A stretch of DNA of 64,000 nucleotides from an uncultured Flavobacteriales bacterium (GCA_903939755.1 CAJAII010000020.1:124001-188000); one strand, 5' to 3'; positions 25,128-34,448 are shown, counted from the stretch's first letter. Notes: generated by a model not told the origin, from the letters alone. Translations and numbers: made by a program.

Positions 25128-26252
25128 CTAATTGAAGCTAACCTTAGAAATCCTCAGAATTCTTCCATTGGTACTCGAAGCATAAACAAATTTGTTATCC
25201 GAACAAAGGCTGAAGCAATTCTCATTGCTTAGTTGAATCCAAGTAGTACCATTGTCCTTCGAATAATCGATTCCATTAGTTCCGCACGAATAATAAACGC
25301 CATCTGTATAGTAAACGCAGGAACGGTATCCGAATGGTCCACTAGTGGAAGCGTTCCAAGTGATTCCGCCATCTTTGGTGATGAAACAAACATTTTCACG
25401 TGAATTTGGCGCTAGGTAATCACCGCCAACTACGATTCCGTTGTTAGTGTCTTTCATGGCTAATGAAAAAGCACCGCTTGCATTACTTTTCTTAAAAGGA
25501 AGTTCGCTTTGAATCCATGTTTGACCTTTGTCTTTGCTCCTGAAAAAGCGTGATTTTTCTCCTCCAGAAACAAAATAATAAACGCCATTTCTAATTTGAA
25601 CAGTACTGCCACTGGCAGCAAATCCAGCTTCTCCATCGAAAGAGGGAAGAGTAGGGGTGATTCTCTCCCAATGTTTCAAATCGTTTGAGTGAAATAAAGA
25701 AAATTTATTTCCAACTGGATCGCCCATCACGAATGCCTCTTTATTTTCTATAGCCATTCCATCAAGAAATAACTGTGGTTCTAATTCTAAAGTGATTAAA
25801 TTAATCCGCTTCATAGCGTTTCCAAAGCGGCTTAACTTAAGAATGCTGCTGTAGTCGGCACTTTGCATGGCATAAATGGAATGCTTGTGCAGCGCAATAT
25901 CCCTGATTTCAGGAAAGGTATCCTTCGGATTAAGCGATTTGCTTTTTCCATTTTTGAGATCGTAGCGAATTACTTCTCCGTTGTTATTGCCTAGATAAAT
26001 AAAGTGGCCTTTTACTGCTATACCTCTAGCATGTATCGGTTTATTGCAATATGGCAATATTGCAATTTCTTGTGCGAAGAAAGATGGCAACTGAAGGGAG
26101 AAGAACAGAATAAGTAGGTATTTTACTGCTATACCTCTCGCAAGTATCGGTTTATTGCAATATGGCAATATTACAATTTCTTGTGCGAAGTAATACGGGG
26201 AATAAAAAGAGGTTAAAAAAGTTGCAAAAAGAATGAATAGGTGTTTAATCAT
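25128..26252 (-). CDS. Exported BNR/YCF48-like protein with duplicated N terminus
   Basis: The 374-residue protein has Asp-box-like repeats (KDKGQTWIQ, KDGGITWN, KDNGTTWIQ) that suggest a beta-propeller from about residue 75 on. The N terminus is odd. A signal peptide (MIKHLFILFATFLTSFYS) leads to AQEIVILPYCNKPILARG, and then a second signal-like stretch (YLLILFFSLQLPSFFAQ) leads to AQEIAILPYCNKPIHARG. The 70-bp coding repeats (26010-26079 and 26121-26190) differ at three positions and are 111 bp apart, so the frame is kept. GTA stands where the inner copy should have its start. There is no T9SS sorting domain. Maturation may need two cuts or leave a membrane segment. Confidence 0.75.
   Translation of the reverse strand: MIKHLFILFATFLTSFYSPYYFAQEIVILPYCNKPILARGIAVKYLLILFFSLQLPSFFAQEIAILPYCNKPIHARGIAVKGHFIYLGNNNGEVIRYDLKNGKSKSLNPKDTFPEIRDIALHKHSIYAMQSADYSSILKLSRFGNAMKRINLITLELEPQLFLDGMAIENKEAFVMGDPVGNKFSLFHSNDLKHWERITPTLPSFDGEAGFAASGSTVQIRNGVYYFVSGGEKSRFFRSKDKGQTWIQSELPFKKSNASGAFSLAMKDTNNGIVVGGDYLAPNSRENVCFITKDGGITWNASTSGPFGYRSCVYYTDGVYYSCGTNGIDYSKDNGTTWIQLSNENCFSLCSDNKFVYASSTNGRILRISKVSFN
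26010..26079. repeat. 70-bp direct repeat within the BNR gene (inner copy)
   Basis: Matches 26121-26190 at 67 of 70 positions. Codes for the segment AVK-to-FAQ of the inner N-terminal copy, read on the minus strand. Confidence 0.85.
26121..26190. repeat. 70-bp direct repeat within the BNR gene (outer copy)
   Basis: The outer copy lies nearer the ATG at 26252. The sequences beyond each copy, which encode the two signal peptides, are not alike. Simple tandem slippage is therefore less likely than recombination between related genes. Confidence 0.85.
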
Positions 26253-26282
26253 AAATGAAATCTAAAATAAATGAAGGTTACT

Positions 26283-27197
26283 TTATCTAAAATGCTTGTT
26301 AAAGCGTTCTTCTTGCTCATTTCTTAGGGTGTCTAAATCACCCGGTAACTCTCTTTTCCATCGTTTGTGCGACCACATCCACAAGTAGGGCTTCTTCCTA
26401 ATTTGCTGTTCTAATAACTCAGTATGTTGTTGGGTTATAGCTCCCCATTTCAATTCCTTTGGATGGTCAGTTAGTAAGGCAAGCGTCATTTCATAGCGGC
26501 CATAACGCACTTTTTCGATGTTGAAATAGACAACTGCTAGATCATACGTATTCGCCAATGCTTCTGTCCCGAATTGTACCGCTGTTTGCTGATTCAGAAA
26601 GTTCATCCAATAACTTTTATTGGTATCTCCTGGACTTTGATCCCCGAGCATAAGTAGTGTGTAAGGATTTTTTTCTGCGGCCAATTCCTCTTTGTAATTT
26701 TTTGAATGTATGACCTTCAATCCAAAGCGTTCTCTTTTATTATTAATGGCTTGTCCCCAAAATTGATTACTCATGGGCATTCCTAAACCAAACGCTTTTC
26801 CATCAAATTGAAAGGCTTGACTGGTAATCAACCATTCCCAATTCCCATAATGTCCTCCAATTAAAATAACACTTTTTTGCACTTTTAATAAATCATTAAC
26901 TACTTCAGGATTAGTTATTTTAAATCTTTTACTTAATTCTTTTTTTGATATAGTTAAATTCTTTATTCCCTCTATGATAACCTGACTTAAATGTAGGTAA
27001 AAGGCTTGAATTATAAATTCATGTTCTTTGGCCGTTTTTTCTGGAAAGCTATGTTGAATGTTTAATCTGACTACATTTTTTCGATAGGAAATAACATAAT
27101 AACATATAAAATATATGATTGGACTTAGTCCATATAAAAGATATAAAGGCAAGTAGGAGAGGGGCAAAACGAAAAGATAAAAGGCAATTCTATTCAT
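26283..27197 (-). CDS. Lipid A biosynthesis acyltransferase (LpxL/HtrB family)
   Basis: The 304-residue protein has an N-terminal membrane segment (residues 5-38). The family's H-x4-E active site is GGHYGNWEW, with His116 and Glu121. Downstream is the YLWMWSHKRWKRE motif found near the C terminus of LpxL-like enzymes. It transfers a secondary acyl chain from ACP to a lipid A precursor at the inner membrane. Its start overlaps the end of rarA by 8 bp, so the two genes are probably transcribed together. Confidence 0.92.
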   Translation of the reverse strand: MNRIAFYLFVLPLSYLPLYLLYGLSPIIYFICYYVISYRKNVVRLNIQHSFPEKTAKEHEFIIQAFYLHLSQVIIEGIKNLTISKKELSKRFKITNPEVVNDLLKVQKSVILIGGHYGNWEWLITSQAFQFDGKAFGLGMPMSNQFWGQAINNKRERFGLKVIHSKNYKEELAAEKNPYTLLMLGDQSPGDTNKSYWMNFLNQQTAVQFGTEALANTYDLAVVYFNIEKVRYGRYEMTLALLTDHPKELKWGAITQQHTELLEQQIRKKPYLWMWSHKRWKRELPGDLDTLRNEQEERFNKHFR

Positions 27198-28479
27198 TCG
27201 GCTTGTATTTTTCTTTCCAATTTCGTTCTATTGATTTTCCAATTTCTTGTTCTTTTGCACTGCTTCCTGCCTTAAAGAAATTCTTACCTATTAATTCATC
27301 GGGTAAAAATTCTTGTTCCTTGAAATTATTGGGGTAATCGTGCGAATAAAAATAGCCTAAACCATATCCCAATTCTTTCATAAGCGCTGTTGGGGCATTC
27401 CTCAATGGCAAAGGAACTCCTAGATTTCCCGTTTCCCTCACTATTTCTTGTGCTTTATTAATAGCCATGTAGGCAGAATTTCCTTTTGGTGATGTGGCTA
27501 AATAAAGAGTGCATTGGGCTAAGATAATTCTTGCTTCAGGAAAACCAACAGTTTCAACGGCTTGGAAGCAATTATTTGCCATCAATAACGCATTTGGGTT
27601 AGCTAATCCAACATCTTCTGCAGCTGAAATAATGAGTCGACGAGCAATAAATTTCGGATCTTCGCCACCTTCCACCATTCGAGCCAACCAATAAATGGAA
27701 GCATTTGGATCGCTGCCCCTAATTGATTTTATGTAGGCGGAAATGATATCGTAATGTTGTTCACCATCTTTATCGTAACGAACTAAACTTTGCTGTGCAT
27801 TTTTATGGACAACTTCATCGTTGATTTCTATTGTATCCGCATTTTGAAAAGTACTTACAATAATTTCAAAAATGGTTAATAGCTTTCTTGCGTCTCCGCC
27901 AGATAAAAGTAGCAGCGCATTGAGCTCCGTTAATCTAAATGACTTTGTTTTAAGGAAAGTGTCCTTTTCAATCGCTCTTTGGAGTAAAAGGATTAAGTCT
28001 GTTTTTGTGTGTTCTTTTAAGGTATAGACTTGACAACGCGATAATAAAGCGGAAATCACTTCAAACGATGGATTTTCTGTTGTCGCACCAATTAAGGTGA
28101 TGGTTCCTTTTTCCACAGCGCCAAGGAGTGAGTCTTGTTGTGATTTTGAAAAGCGATGAATTTCATCAATAAATAGAATGGTTCCTTTCTCTTGAAACAT
28201 TCCGGCATTTTCAACCCGCTGAATTACTTCGCGTACATCTTTAACACCTGATGAGATGGCTGATAAGGATTGAAAGGGTCTATTGAGGTGTTGTGCAATC
28301 AGATATGCCAAAGTAGTTTTACCTACACCTGGAGGTCCCCAAAGAATCATTGATGGAACCATTCCCCCATCTAAGGCTCGGCGAAGTGATGCATCAGGAT
28401 TTAAAAGGTGTTCTTGCCCAATATATTCATCCAATTTCTTTGGACGCATACGTTCGGCTAGCGGGCTTGTAAAATTCAT
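27190..28479 (-). CDS. rarA: Replication-associated recombination protein A (AAA+ ATPase)
   Basis: The 429-residue protein is of the MgsA/RarA/WRNIP1 family. Walker A is GPPGVGKT at 48-55, Walker B is LFIDEIHRF near 102-110, and sensor GATTENPSF follows. The C-terminal tetramerisation region includes GSDPNASIYWLARM and PLRNAPT. It acts at stalled replication forks. The N-terminal SPLAERMRPKKLDEYIGQEHLL is fully canonical. Confidence 0.96.
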   Translation of the reverse strand: MNFTSPLAERMRPKKLDEYIGQEHLLNPDASLRRALDGGMVPSMILWGPPGVGKTTLAYLIAQHLNRPFQSLSAISSGVKDVREVIQRVENAGMFQEKGTILFIDEIHRFSKSQQDSLLGAVEKGTITLIGATTENPSFEVISALLSRCQVYTLKEHTKTDLILLLQRAIEKDTFLKTKSFRLTELNALLLLSGGDARKLLTIFEIIVSTFQNADTIEINDEVVHKNAQQSLVRYDKDGEQHYDIISAYIKSIRGSDPNASIYWLARMVEGGEDPKFIARRLIISAAEDVGLANPNALLMANNCFQAVETVGFPEARIILAQCTLYLATSPKGNSAYMAINKAQEIVRETGNLGVPLPLRNAPTALMKELGYGLGYFYSHDYPNNFKEQEFLPDELIGKNFFKAGSSAKEQEIGKSIERNWKEKYKPNE

Positions 28480-28523
28480 TAGGTAAATTTAATGGCATTC
28501 GATGAGTATTGTCACATTTTTGC

Positions 28524-28551
28524 AAAAAAAAAGAGGCCCGAAAGCCTCTTT
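28524..28551 (-). terminator. Intrinsic terminator after rpsA
   Basis: Read on the minus strand, AAAGAGGC pairs with GCCTCTTT around a six-base loop and is followed by a run of nine T. It separates rpsA from rarA. Confidence 0.88.
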
Positions 28552-28570
28552 ACCTTGTATGTTAAAGAAA

Positions 28571-30409
28571 TTACTCTTCTTTTTCCATTTTCTCTTTTAG
28601 AGCTGAAAGCGCATCCAAATCACCTAAAGTAGATTTTTCAGAATTTTTATTGTTGGCTTTAACAGCTTGATCTGTACTTGAACCAGCTCCTGCTTTTTTA
28701 TTGGATGCTTTTGTTGTTTTAGCAGTTCCTGTTGCAGTTGCAGCTGAAGTAGCAGTAGAGGATGATGTAGGTCGATCTTCTCCTTCTTCAAATAAACGAG
28801 TGTGAGAAACAACGATCTTTTTTGATTCTTTATTAAACTCAATTACTTTGAATTCTAATACTTCCTCAAGAACAGCATTGTTACCATCTTCTTTTCTCAT
28901 GTGTTTAGCAGGACAAATACCTTCAACACCATAAGGAAGTGAAACAATTCCTGATTTATCTTTCATTTCGATAATCGTTCCTTGATGAACAGATCCTTCT
29001 TCAAATGTAGATTCGAATACATCCCATGGATTTTCTTCCAATTGTTTATGTCCTAATGAAATTCGACGATTTTCTCTATCAATTTCCAAAACAATCACAT
29101 TCATTTCATCATTTACTTTACAAAATTCTGAAGGATGTTTAATTTTCTTTTGCCAAGATAGATCAGAGATGTGAATTAATCCATCTACTCCTTCTTCTAA
29201 TTCAACAAAAACTCCAAAATTGGTAAAGTTTCTAACTTTTGCCGTGTGTTTTGTCTCAACAGCGTATTTAGATTCAATCGCTTCCCAAGGATCTGGCATT
29301 AATTGCTTAATTCCAAGTGACATTTTGCGTTCTTCTCTATCAAGTGTTAAAATAACAGCATCAACAGCATCGCCAATTTTCAAGAAATCTTGAGCCGAAC
29401 GTAAGTGTTGTGACCAACTCATTTCTGATACGTGAATTAATCCTTCCACGCCAGCTGCAATTTCTACAAATGCACCGTAATCAGCCATAACAACCACTTT
29501 TCCGGCTATTTTATCACCAACGTTAAGTGCTGTATCCAATGCATCCCATGGATGTGGTTGCAATTGTTTTAATCCTAAAGCAATACGTTTTTTCTCGTCA
29601 TCAAAGTCAAGAATAACCACATTGATTTTCTGATCTAGTTCTAATAACTCTTCTGGGTGTGTAACACGTCCCCATGATAAGTCGGTAATGTGAATAAGAC
29701 CGTCAACACCTCCTAAATCGATGAATACACCGTAAGAAGTGATGTTTTTAACGATACCTTCTAATACCTGACCTTTTTCAAGACCTGAAATAATTTGTTT
29801 TTTCTGTTCTTCGATTTCCGCTTCGATAAGGGCTTTATGTGAAACAACAACATTTCTGAATTCTTCATTGATTTTAACAACTTTGAATTCCATGTTTTTT
29901 CCAACATACACATCGTAATCACGAATTGGTTTCACATCGATTTGAGATCCTGGTAAGAAAGCTTCTATTCCAAAAACATCTACAATTAATCCACCTTTTG
30001 TTCTGCATTTCACGAAACCTGTAATGATTTCTCCTGTTCGAAGTACATCATTAACACGTAACCAAGCGCTATGCATTCTAGCCGTTCTGTGGGATACAAC
30101 AAGTTGCCCTGTTTTGTCTTCTTGACATTCAACATAAATGTCAACTAAATCACCCACTTTTAAATCTGGATTGTACCTGAATTCGTTTGATGCGATAACC
30201 CCTTCAGATTTGTAACCGATATTTACGATTACTTCTTTCTTTGTGATAATTGCTACGGTTCCCTTAATTACTTCTTTTTCGTTAATTAATGTAAGGGTTT
30301 TTTCGTACTGATCAGACATTTCCGATCTTTCGATTAGGGTATAACCATCTAGGTTTAACGCTTCCCAATCAAAATCTGCAGTTCCCTGCGTTCTTTTATC
30401 TTCTGCCAT
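28571..30409 (-). CDS. rpsA: 30S ribosomal protein S1
   Basis: The 612-residue protein has six consecutive S1 RNA-binding repeats between about residues 45 and 535; examples are GVFIDLGGVDGLIHITDLSW and GVFVELEEGVDGLIHISDLSW (parts). A low-complexity Ser/Thr/Ala/Lys tail follows (about 540-590). It binds mRNA leaders on the small subunit, which matters in Bacteroidota, where Shine-Dalgarno sites are rare. The N terminus MAEDKRTQGTADFDW fits the phylum's S1 proteins. A leader of about 90 nt precedes it. Confidence 0.96.
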   Translation of the reverse strand: MAEDKRTQGTADFDWEALNLDGYTLIERSEMSDQYEKTLTLINEKEVIKGTVAIITKKEVIVNIGYKSEGVIASNEFRYNPDLKVGDLVDIYVECQEDKTGQLVVSHRTARMHSAWLRVNDVLRTGEIITGFVKCRTKGGLIVDVFGIEAFLPGSQIDVKPIRDYDVYVGKNMEFKVVKINEEFRNVVVSHKALIEAEIEEQKKQIISGLEKGQVLEGIVKNITSYGVFIDLGGVDGLIHITDLSWGRVTHPEELLELDQKINVVILDFDDEKKRIALGLKQLQPHPWDALDTALNVGDKIAGKVVVMADYGAFVEIAAGVEGLIHVSEMSWSQHLRSAQDFLKIGDAVDAVILTLDREERKMSLGIKQLMPDPWEAIESKYAVETKHTAKVRNFTNFGVFVELEEGVDGLIHISDLSWQKKIKHPSEFCKVNDEMNVIVLEIDRENRRISLGHKQLEENPWDVFESTFEEGSVHQGTIIEMKDKSGIVSLPYGVEGICPAKHMRKEDGNNAVLEEVLEFKVIEFNKESKKIVVSHTRLFEEGEDRPTSSSTATSAATATGTAKTTKASNKKAGAGSSTDQAVKANNKNSEKSTLGDLDALSALKEKMEKEE

Positions 30410-30503
30410 TTGGCTTTATGTTTTGTATTTCTCTTGTCTCTACTCAAGGGAAAGGGATTTATAAAATGTCGATTAGATAGAGATTCGACGCTTAATTCGG
30501 GTG

Positions 30504-30511
30504 CAAAGATA
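30504..30511 (-). promoter_or_regulatory. Putative -7 promoter element of rpsA
   Basis: On the minus strand TATCTTTG fits TAnnTTTG about 95 bp upstream of the rpsA start. There is no TTG at the ideal spacing. The long leader would suit autoregulation by S1, which is an inference. Confidence 0.4.
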
Positions 30512-30688
30512 GTATTTTCTTTTGTAGTTGGAAATAGTTTGATGGATTTTTTTTTGTTGAGAAACAATATTTTACAATAAAATATCTGACTTTATGATCG
30601 TTTTATTTTTTGTCTCGATTGACAAAGAGAGGATGAAGAAAATTTTGAAACGTAAGCGATACCGAAAAGCGCTTGTCGTTCGATAGAA

Positions 30689-30852
30689 GTGTCTCTCGGC
30701 TCCGCTCGATTCACTTAAGGGGCATCGAGCGGAGTCGAGATGCACCCATTCAATCGAGAATTGATTTTTTCTTTCTTTTGTACTTGTGCTGAGCTTGCCG
30801 TAGTATCAAGACAAAAGGACAAATAATAGAAAGTCCGATTTTTTATCTGACA
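30689..30852. repeat. Three-hairpin dispersed repeat, copy 3
   Basis: This copy fills much of the gap 30410-30860 between divergently ending genes. The first stem is ctcggctccgctcgat with atcgagcggagtcgag. The middle stem cttttgtacttg/caagacaaaag with the tgctgagcttgccg core is nearly identical to copy 1. The last stem, gtccgattttttatctgac, is imperfect. The rest of the gap holds the rpsA leader and promoter and AT-rich sequence without a gene. Confidence 0.85.
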
Positions 30853-30860
30853 AAAGTTCT

Positions 30861-31445
30861 TCAATTATCATTCGGGTCCAGCGGGAATTGGGAAATTAGT
30901 TGAAATTTAGGACCTTGTTTATTCATGCATTCCTTCCAAAAATCATCTGATGTTGAGGAAAGGATTTCATTTTCAGTTATATTACTGACCGCCACCCAGG
31001 CATGTTCTTTCATTTCATCTTCAAGTTGTTGGTAATCCCAACCCGAATACCCAATAAAAAAACGAATTTCTTTCAGTAAACTTGGTTCTTGATCTAGCAA
31101 TTCTCTAAGGGATTCATAATCACCACCAAAATAAAGATTCCCTACTATTTGTTCTGAGTCTTTTAACCTACTGCCAAGTGAGTGAATATAAAATAAGTTA
31201 TTCTCTTCTACTGGTCCTCCAATACTTATCCTTGAGGGGATTTCTATAAAATCCCCTTCGTTTTGATTTAAATCGAGTTCAATAAAGTTGTTTAATACGA
31301 AGCCAAAAGTTTCTTTTTTATTGTGTCGGCAAAGTAAAATTGCCACCCTGGTGAAATAGGGATCATTAATAAATGGATCGGAAAGTAAGAGGCATCCCTG
31401 TGTTGCTTTACGATTATTTTTAAAGGATAAATCTAATTTTTTCAT
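30861..31445 (-). CDS. YqgE/AlgH-family protein
   Basis: The 194-residue protein has the family's opening GCLLLSDPFINDPYFTRVAILLCRHN and the GYSGWDYQQLEDEMKEHAW motif (about 133-151). The family is of unknown biochemical function and is widespread in bacteria. It is divergent from ppx and ends next to the third copy of the three-hairpin repeat. Confidence 0.93.
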   Translation of the reverse strand: MKKLDLSFKNNRKATQGCLLLSDPFINDPYFTRVAILLCRHNKKETFGFVLNNFIELDLNQNEGDFIEIPSRISIGGPVEENNLFYIHSLGSRLKDSEQIVGNLYFGGDYESLRELLDQEPSLLKEIRFFIGYSGWDYQQLEDEMKEHAWVAVSNITENEILSSTSDDFWKECMNKQGPKFQLISQFPLDPNDN

Positions 31446-31465
31446 AATTTACTTTGATCTATTTA

Positions 31466-31473
31466 CAAACATA
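31466..31473 (-). promoter_or_regulatory. Putative -7 element of the YqgE/AlgH gene
   Basis: TATGTTTG on the minus strand, about 20 bp from the start at 31445. It lies back to back with the ppx promoter element. Confidence 0.35.
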
Positions 31474-31496
31474 CGATGAACTTTGTTTTGAATTTC

Positions 31497-31504
31497 TAAC
31501 TTTG
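31497..31504 (+). promoter_or_regulatory. Putative -7 element of the ppx-hisS unit
   Basis: TAACTTTG, nine bases before ATG 31514, fits the consensus. The leader would be only a few nucleotides long. Confidence 0.45.
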
Positions 31505-31513
31505 CCTTAAATT

Positions 31514-32392
31514 ATGAAATACGCCGCAGTCGATATAGGAACAAATGCAGCACGATTACTCGTTGGGGAGATTGCGTCAAATCAGGGAGGTATTTTTATT
31601 AAAAAGATCTCCTATACAAGACTTCCTTTGCGTTTAGGGGATGATGTTTTTGAAGATGGTAAAATCTCTAAAAATAAAGCGGAAGCTTTCGTGAAAACGA
31701 TGAAGGCTTTTAAATTGATTACCGAAATATTCGATGTGGATGAAGTCCGCGCTGTTTCAACATCTGCCATGCGTGAGTCTTCCAATGCGGCAAAAATTAC
31801 AGATCGTATTTTAAAAGAAACAGGTATTAATCTTGAAATTATTTCAGGAAATGAAGAAGCGGAATTAATTTTTAGTAATTTTTTGATTATTAAAATGGAT
31901 TTTTCAGTTCCTTTCATTGTGATTGATGTGGGGGGGGGTTCTACTGAAATAAGTGTTTTTGAACATGGCCAACGCGTTGCTTCCATGTCATTTAATGTTG
32001 GGACAATTAGAATCTTAAAAGGAAAGTCGGATCCTTCAGTTTGGGCAAATATGCACGATTGGATAATAAAATATGTTGACTTATCCAGCGAACACCGCAT
32101 ATTTGGAACGGGAGGGAATATAAATAAAGCACATAAAATGTTGGGGAATAGTTTCGAAGAGCCCATTTTATTAACTGAAATGAAAGCGCTACGGGATAAA
32201 TTGGCCTCGCTTTCGAATGATGAACGAATCAATCAATATCAATTGAAGCCAGATAGGGCGGATGTAATTGTCCCTGCACTCGATATTTACAGTTATATTT
32301 TAAATGAAATTGGAGCGGACTCCTTGTTGGTTCCTAAAGTTGGATTAGCGGATGGATTGATATACGAGATGTATAAAAAAAATAAAAAATAA
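31514..32392 (+). CDS. Ppx/GppA-family phosphatase (exopolyphosphatase-like)
   Basis: The 292-residue ASKHA-fold protein has phosphate-1 motif AAVDIGTNAARLLV at the N terminus and VIDVGGGSTEISVF near residue 137. It is about the length of the catalytic core alone and lacks the C-terminal HD domain of E. coli Ppx and GppA. It would hydrolyse polyphosphate or pppGpp. The stop overlaps the hisS ATG by one base (TAATG), so the two are translationally coupled. Confidence 0.9.
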   Translation: MKYAAVDIGTNAARLLVGEIASNQGGIFIKKISYTRLPLRLGDDVFEDGKISKNKAEAFVKTMKAFKLITEIFDVDEVRAVSTSAMRESSNAAKITDRILKETGINLEIISGNEEAELIFSNFLIIKMDFSVPFIVIDVGGGSTEISVFEHGQRVASMSFNVGTIRILKGKSDPSVWANMHDWIIKYVDLSSEHRIFGTGGNINKAHKMLGNSFEEPILLTEMKALRDKLASLSNDERINQYQLKPDRADVIVPALDIYSYILNEIGADSLLVPKVGLADGLIYEMYKKNKK

Positions 32393-33765
32393 TGAGTCAA
32401 AAACCTTCCATTCCGAAAGGAACCCGTGATTTTTTACCTTTAGATGTTGCAAAACGTACCTATTTGTTCTCTGTGATACGAAAAGTATTTCAACTCCATG
32501 GATTCCTGCCTATTGAAACGCCTAGTTTTGAATTGTCTCAAACCTTAATGGGTAAATATGGGGAAGAAGGCGATCGATTGATTTTTCGAATTTTAAATTC
32601 CGGTGAGAAGGTTAAAAAAGCAGATGTCGAAGCGCTTAATAGTGGTAATTTACAGCGATTTGCCAGTTCTATTTCAGAAAAAGCGTTAAGGTATGATTTA
32701 ACGGTGCCTTTTGCTCGCTTTGTTTCGCAGCATCAAAATGACTTAACTTTTCCATTTAAACGTTACCAGATTCAACCTGTATGGCGAGCAGATCGCCCGC
32801 AACACGGAAGGTACCAGGAATTTTATCAATGTGACGGCGATATTGTTGGAAGTGATTCGTTAATGAATGAAGTGGAGTTCATTCAAATTGTGGATGCCGT
32901 TTTGTCGGAACTTGCCATTCCATCTTTCACAATTAAAGTAAATAATCGCAAAATTTTAAGCGGTATTGCCGAAGTGTGCGGTGAAGAAAAACAGCTCGTT
33001 ACCATAACAGTGGCACTCGATAAATTAGATAAAATTGGTCAGGATGGTGTTGTTGCTGAATTGGAATCAAAAGGAATTAGTTCCTTAGCTATTGAAAAAA
33101 TAAAGCCGCTATTTTCGTTGAAAGGAACTCCTTCTGAACAACTTACTATTTTATCCGATTATTTAAGCGATTCTGAAATTGGTTTAAAAGGAATTGAAGA
33201 GGTAAAATTTGTTATAGATACGGTAAGTGATCTGGGATTAATCAGTGGTAAAATAGAATTTGATGTGACGCTTGCTAGAGGACTAAATTACTATACGGGC
33301 GCAATTGTAGAAGTGAAAGCGGATAATGTAAATATGGGGAGTATTTGTGGAGGAGGTAGATACGATGATTTAACAGCAACTTTTGGCTTGTCTGGGATGT
33401 CGGGTGTTGGTATTTCTTTTGGGGCAGATCGGATATTTGATGTCTTAGAAGAACTTAATTTGTTTCCAGCAGTTGTTTCCAAAGGGTTATCATTGATGTT
33501 TGTCAATTTTGGTGAAAATGAGTCATTAACATCTCTAAAACTTGCAAAAGAGCTAAGGTTATTAAATATTGATTGTGAGGTATATCCAAGTGCTGTTAAG
33601 TTACAAAAGCAACTCAAATATGCACATGAGCGTGGCTGTGTTTGGGTGGCAATTTTGGGTGAAGAAGAGTTGAAAAATAGTCAAATTACGCTGAAAAATA
33701 TGGTGAATGGCGAGCAAACAAAAGTGGCCATAAATGACTTCGTTCAAGTAGTTAGTAAAATGTAA
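32392..33765 (+). CDS. hisS: Histidine--tRNA ligase
   Basis: This 457-residue class II synthetase begins PKGTRDFLPLD. It has RYDLTVPFARFV and RYQIQPVWRADRPQHGRYQEFYQCDGDIVG in the core, and the histidine-specific LARGLNYYTGAIVEV and GGGRYDDL motifs; a C-terminal anticodon-binding domain follows from about residue 365. It charges tRNA-His. Confidence 0.97.
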   Translation: MSQKPSIPKGTRDFLPLDVAKRTYLFSVIRKVFQLHGFLPIETPSFELSQTLMGKYGEEGDRLIFRILNSGEKVKKADVEALNSGNLQRFASSISEKALRYDLTVPFARFVSQHQNDLTFPFKRYQIQPVWRADRPQHGRYQEFYQCDGDIVGSDSLMNEVEFIQIVDAVLSELAIPSFTIKVNNRKILSGIAEVCGEEKQLVTITVALDKLDKIGQDGVVAELESKGISSLAIEKIKPLFSLKGTPSEQLTILSDYLSDSEIGLKGIEEVKFVIDTVSDLGLISGKIEFDVTLARGLNYYTGAIVEVKADNVNMGSICGGGRYDDLTATFGLSGMSGVGISFGADRIFDVLEELNLFPAVVSKGLSLMFVNFGENESLTSLKLAKELRLLNIDCEVYPSAVKLQKQLKYAHERGCVWVAILGEEELKNSQITLKNMVNGEQTKVAINDFVQVVSKM

Positions 33766-33805
33766 CTAATTTTAGTTTTTAGATTATTTTTTTAAATTCT
33801 TACTT

Positions 33806-34357
33806 ATGAAACTTTCCTTTTTATTTATTTTATTTTCAACCTTGGCAATCTGTCAAACATGGACCGCTGAAGAGTTAGCGAAAGCCAATACTTGTGCCAA
33901 TATCAATTACCTAACAAAAATTGAAAAAGAAGTAATTCAATACGTGAATCTAGCAAGAATGTATCCTGCTAAATATGCAAAAATTGAATTAGTAGATGCT
34001 AATAAAACGACAACGTATTATAAGTCCTTAATAAAAACGCTAAATTCAATGAAGCCGGTTCTTCCCTTAAGCATAGATAAAAAGGCGTATGAATCTGCAA
34101 AGTGTTTTGCACTAGAACAAGGTCCTACTGGAGAAATTGGTCACGATAGAAAAAATTGCGAATCGTATTTTTTTGGTGAATGTTGCTCGTATGGGATGGC
34201 TAGCGGAAGAAGTGTCGTTAGACAATTACTCATCGATGAAGGTGTACCTTCTCTTGGACACAGAGAAATTTGTTTGACAGCTGGATATACGGCTATAGGC
34301 GTTAGTTTTCAAGACCACAAAGTTTACGGATCTTGTTGCGTCTTAGATTTTGTGTAA
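33806..34357 (+). CDS. Exported CAP-domain (SCP/PR1-like) protein
   Basis: The 183-residue protein has a short signal peptide (MKLSFLFILFSTLAICQ). The CAP fold is visible as EKEVIQYVNLARMYPAKYAK, then GEIGHDRK, a Cys-rich ESYFFGECCSYG region, and SLGHREICLTAGYTAIGVSF. The His residues of the two GH motifs lie where CAP proteins bind a metal ion. Several Cys probably form disulfides. Bacterial CAP proteins are secreted and of mostly unknown function. It follows hisS by 40 bp. Confidence 0.85.
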   Translation: MKLSFLFILFSTLAICQTWTAEELAKANTCANINYLTKIEKEVIQYVNLARMYPAKYAKIELVDANKTTTYYKSLIKTLNSMKPVLPLSIDKKAYESAKCFALEQGPTGEIGHDRKNCESYFFGECCSYGMASGRSVVRQLLIDEGVPSLGHREICLTAGYTAIGVSFQDHKVYGSCCVLDFV

Positions 34358-34448
34358 TTAGTTGCTTCGCTACTGCTAAAACAATTAATTCCTTATTTAT
34401 TGAATATTTAATCATATATTTAACATTAAGTTCATCTTAATTTAATAT

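Noticed and set aside
31612-32232. A 206-residue open frame on the minus strand inside the ppx gene.
   Set aside because: It lies wholly antisense to a clear Ppx/GppA coding region and its protein is Ser/Ile-rich without domain features.
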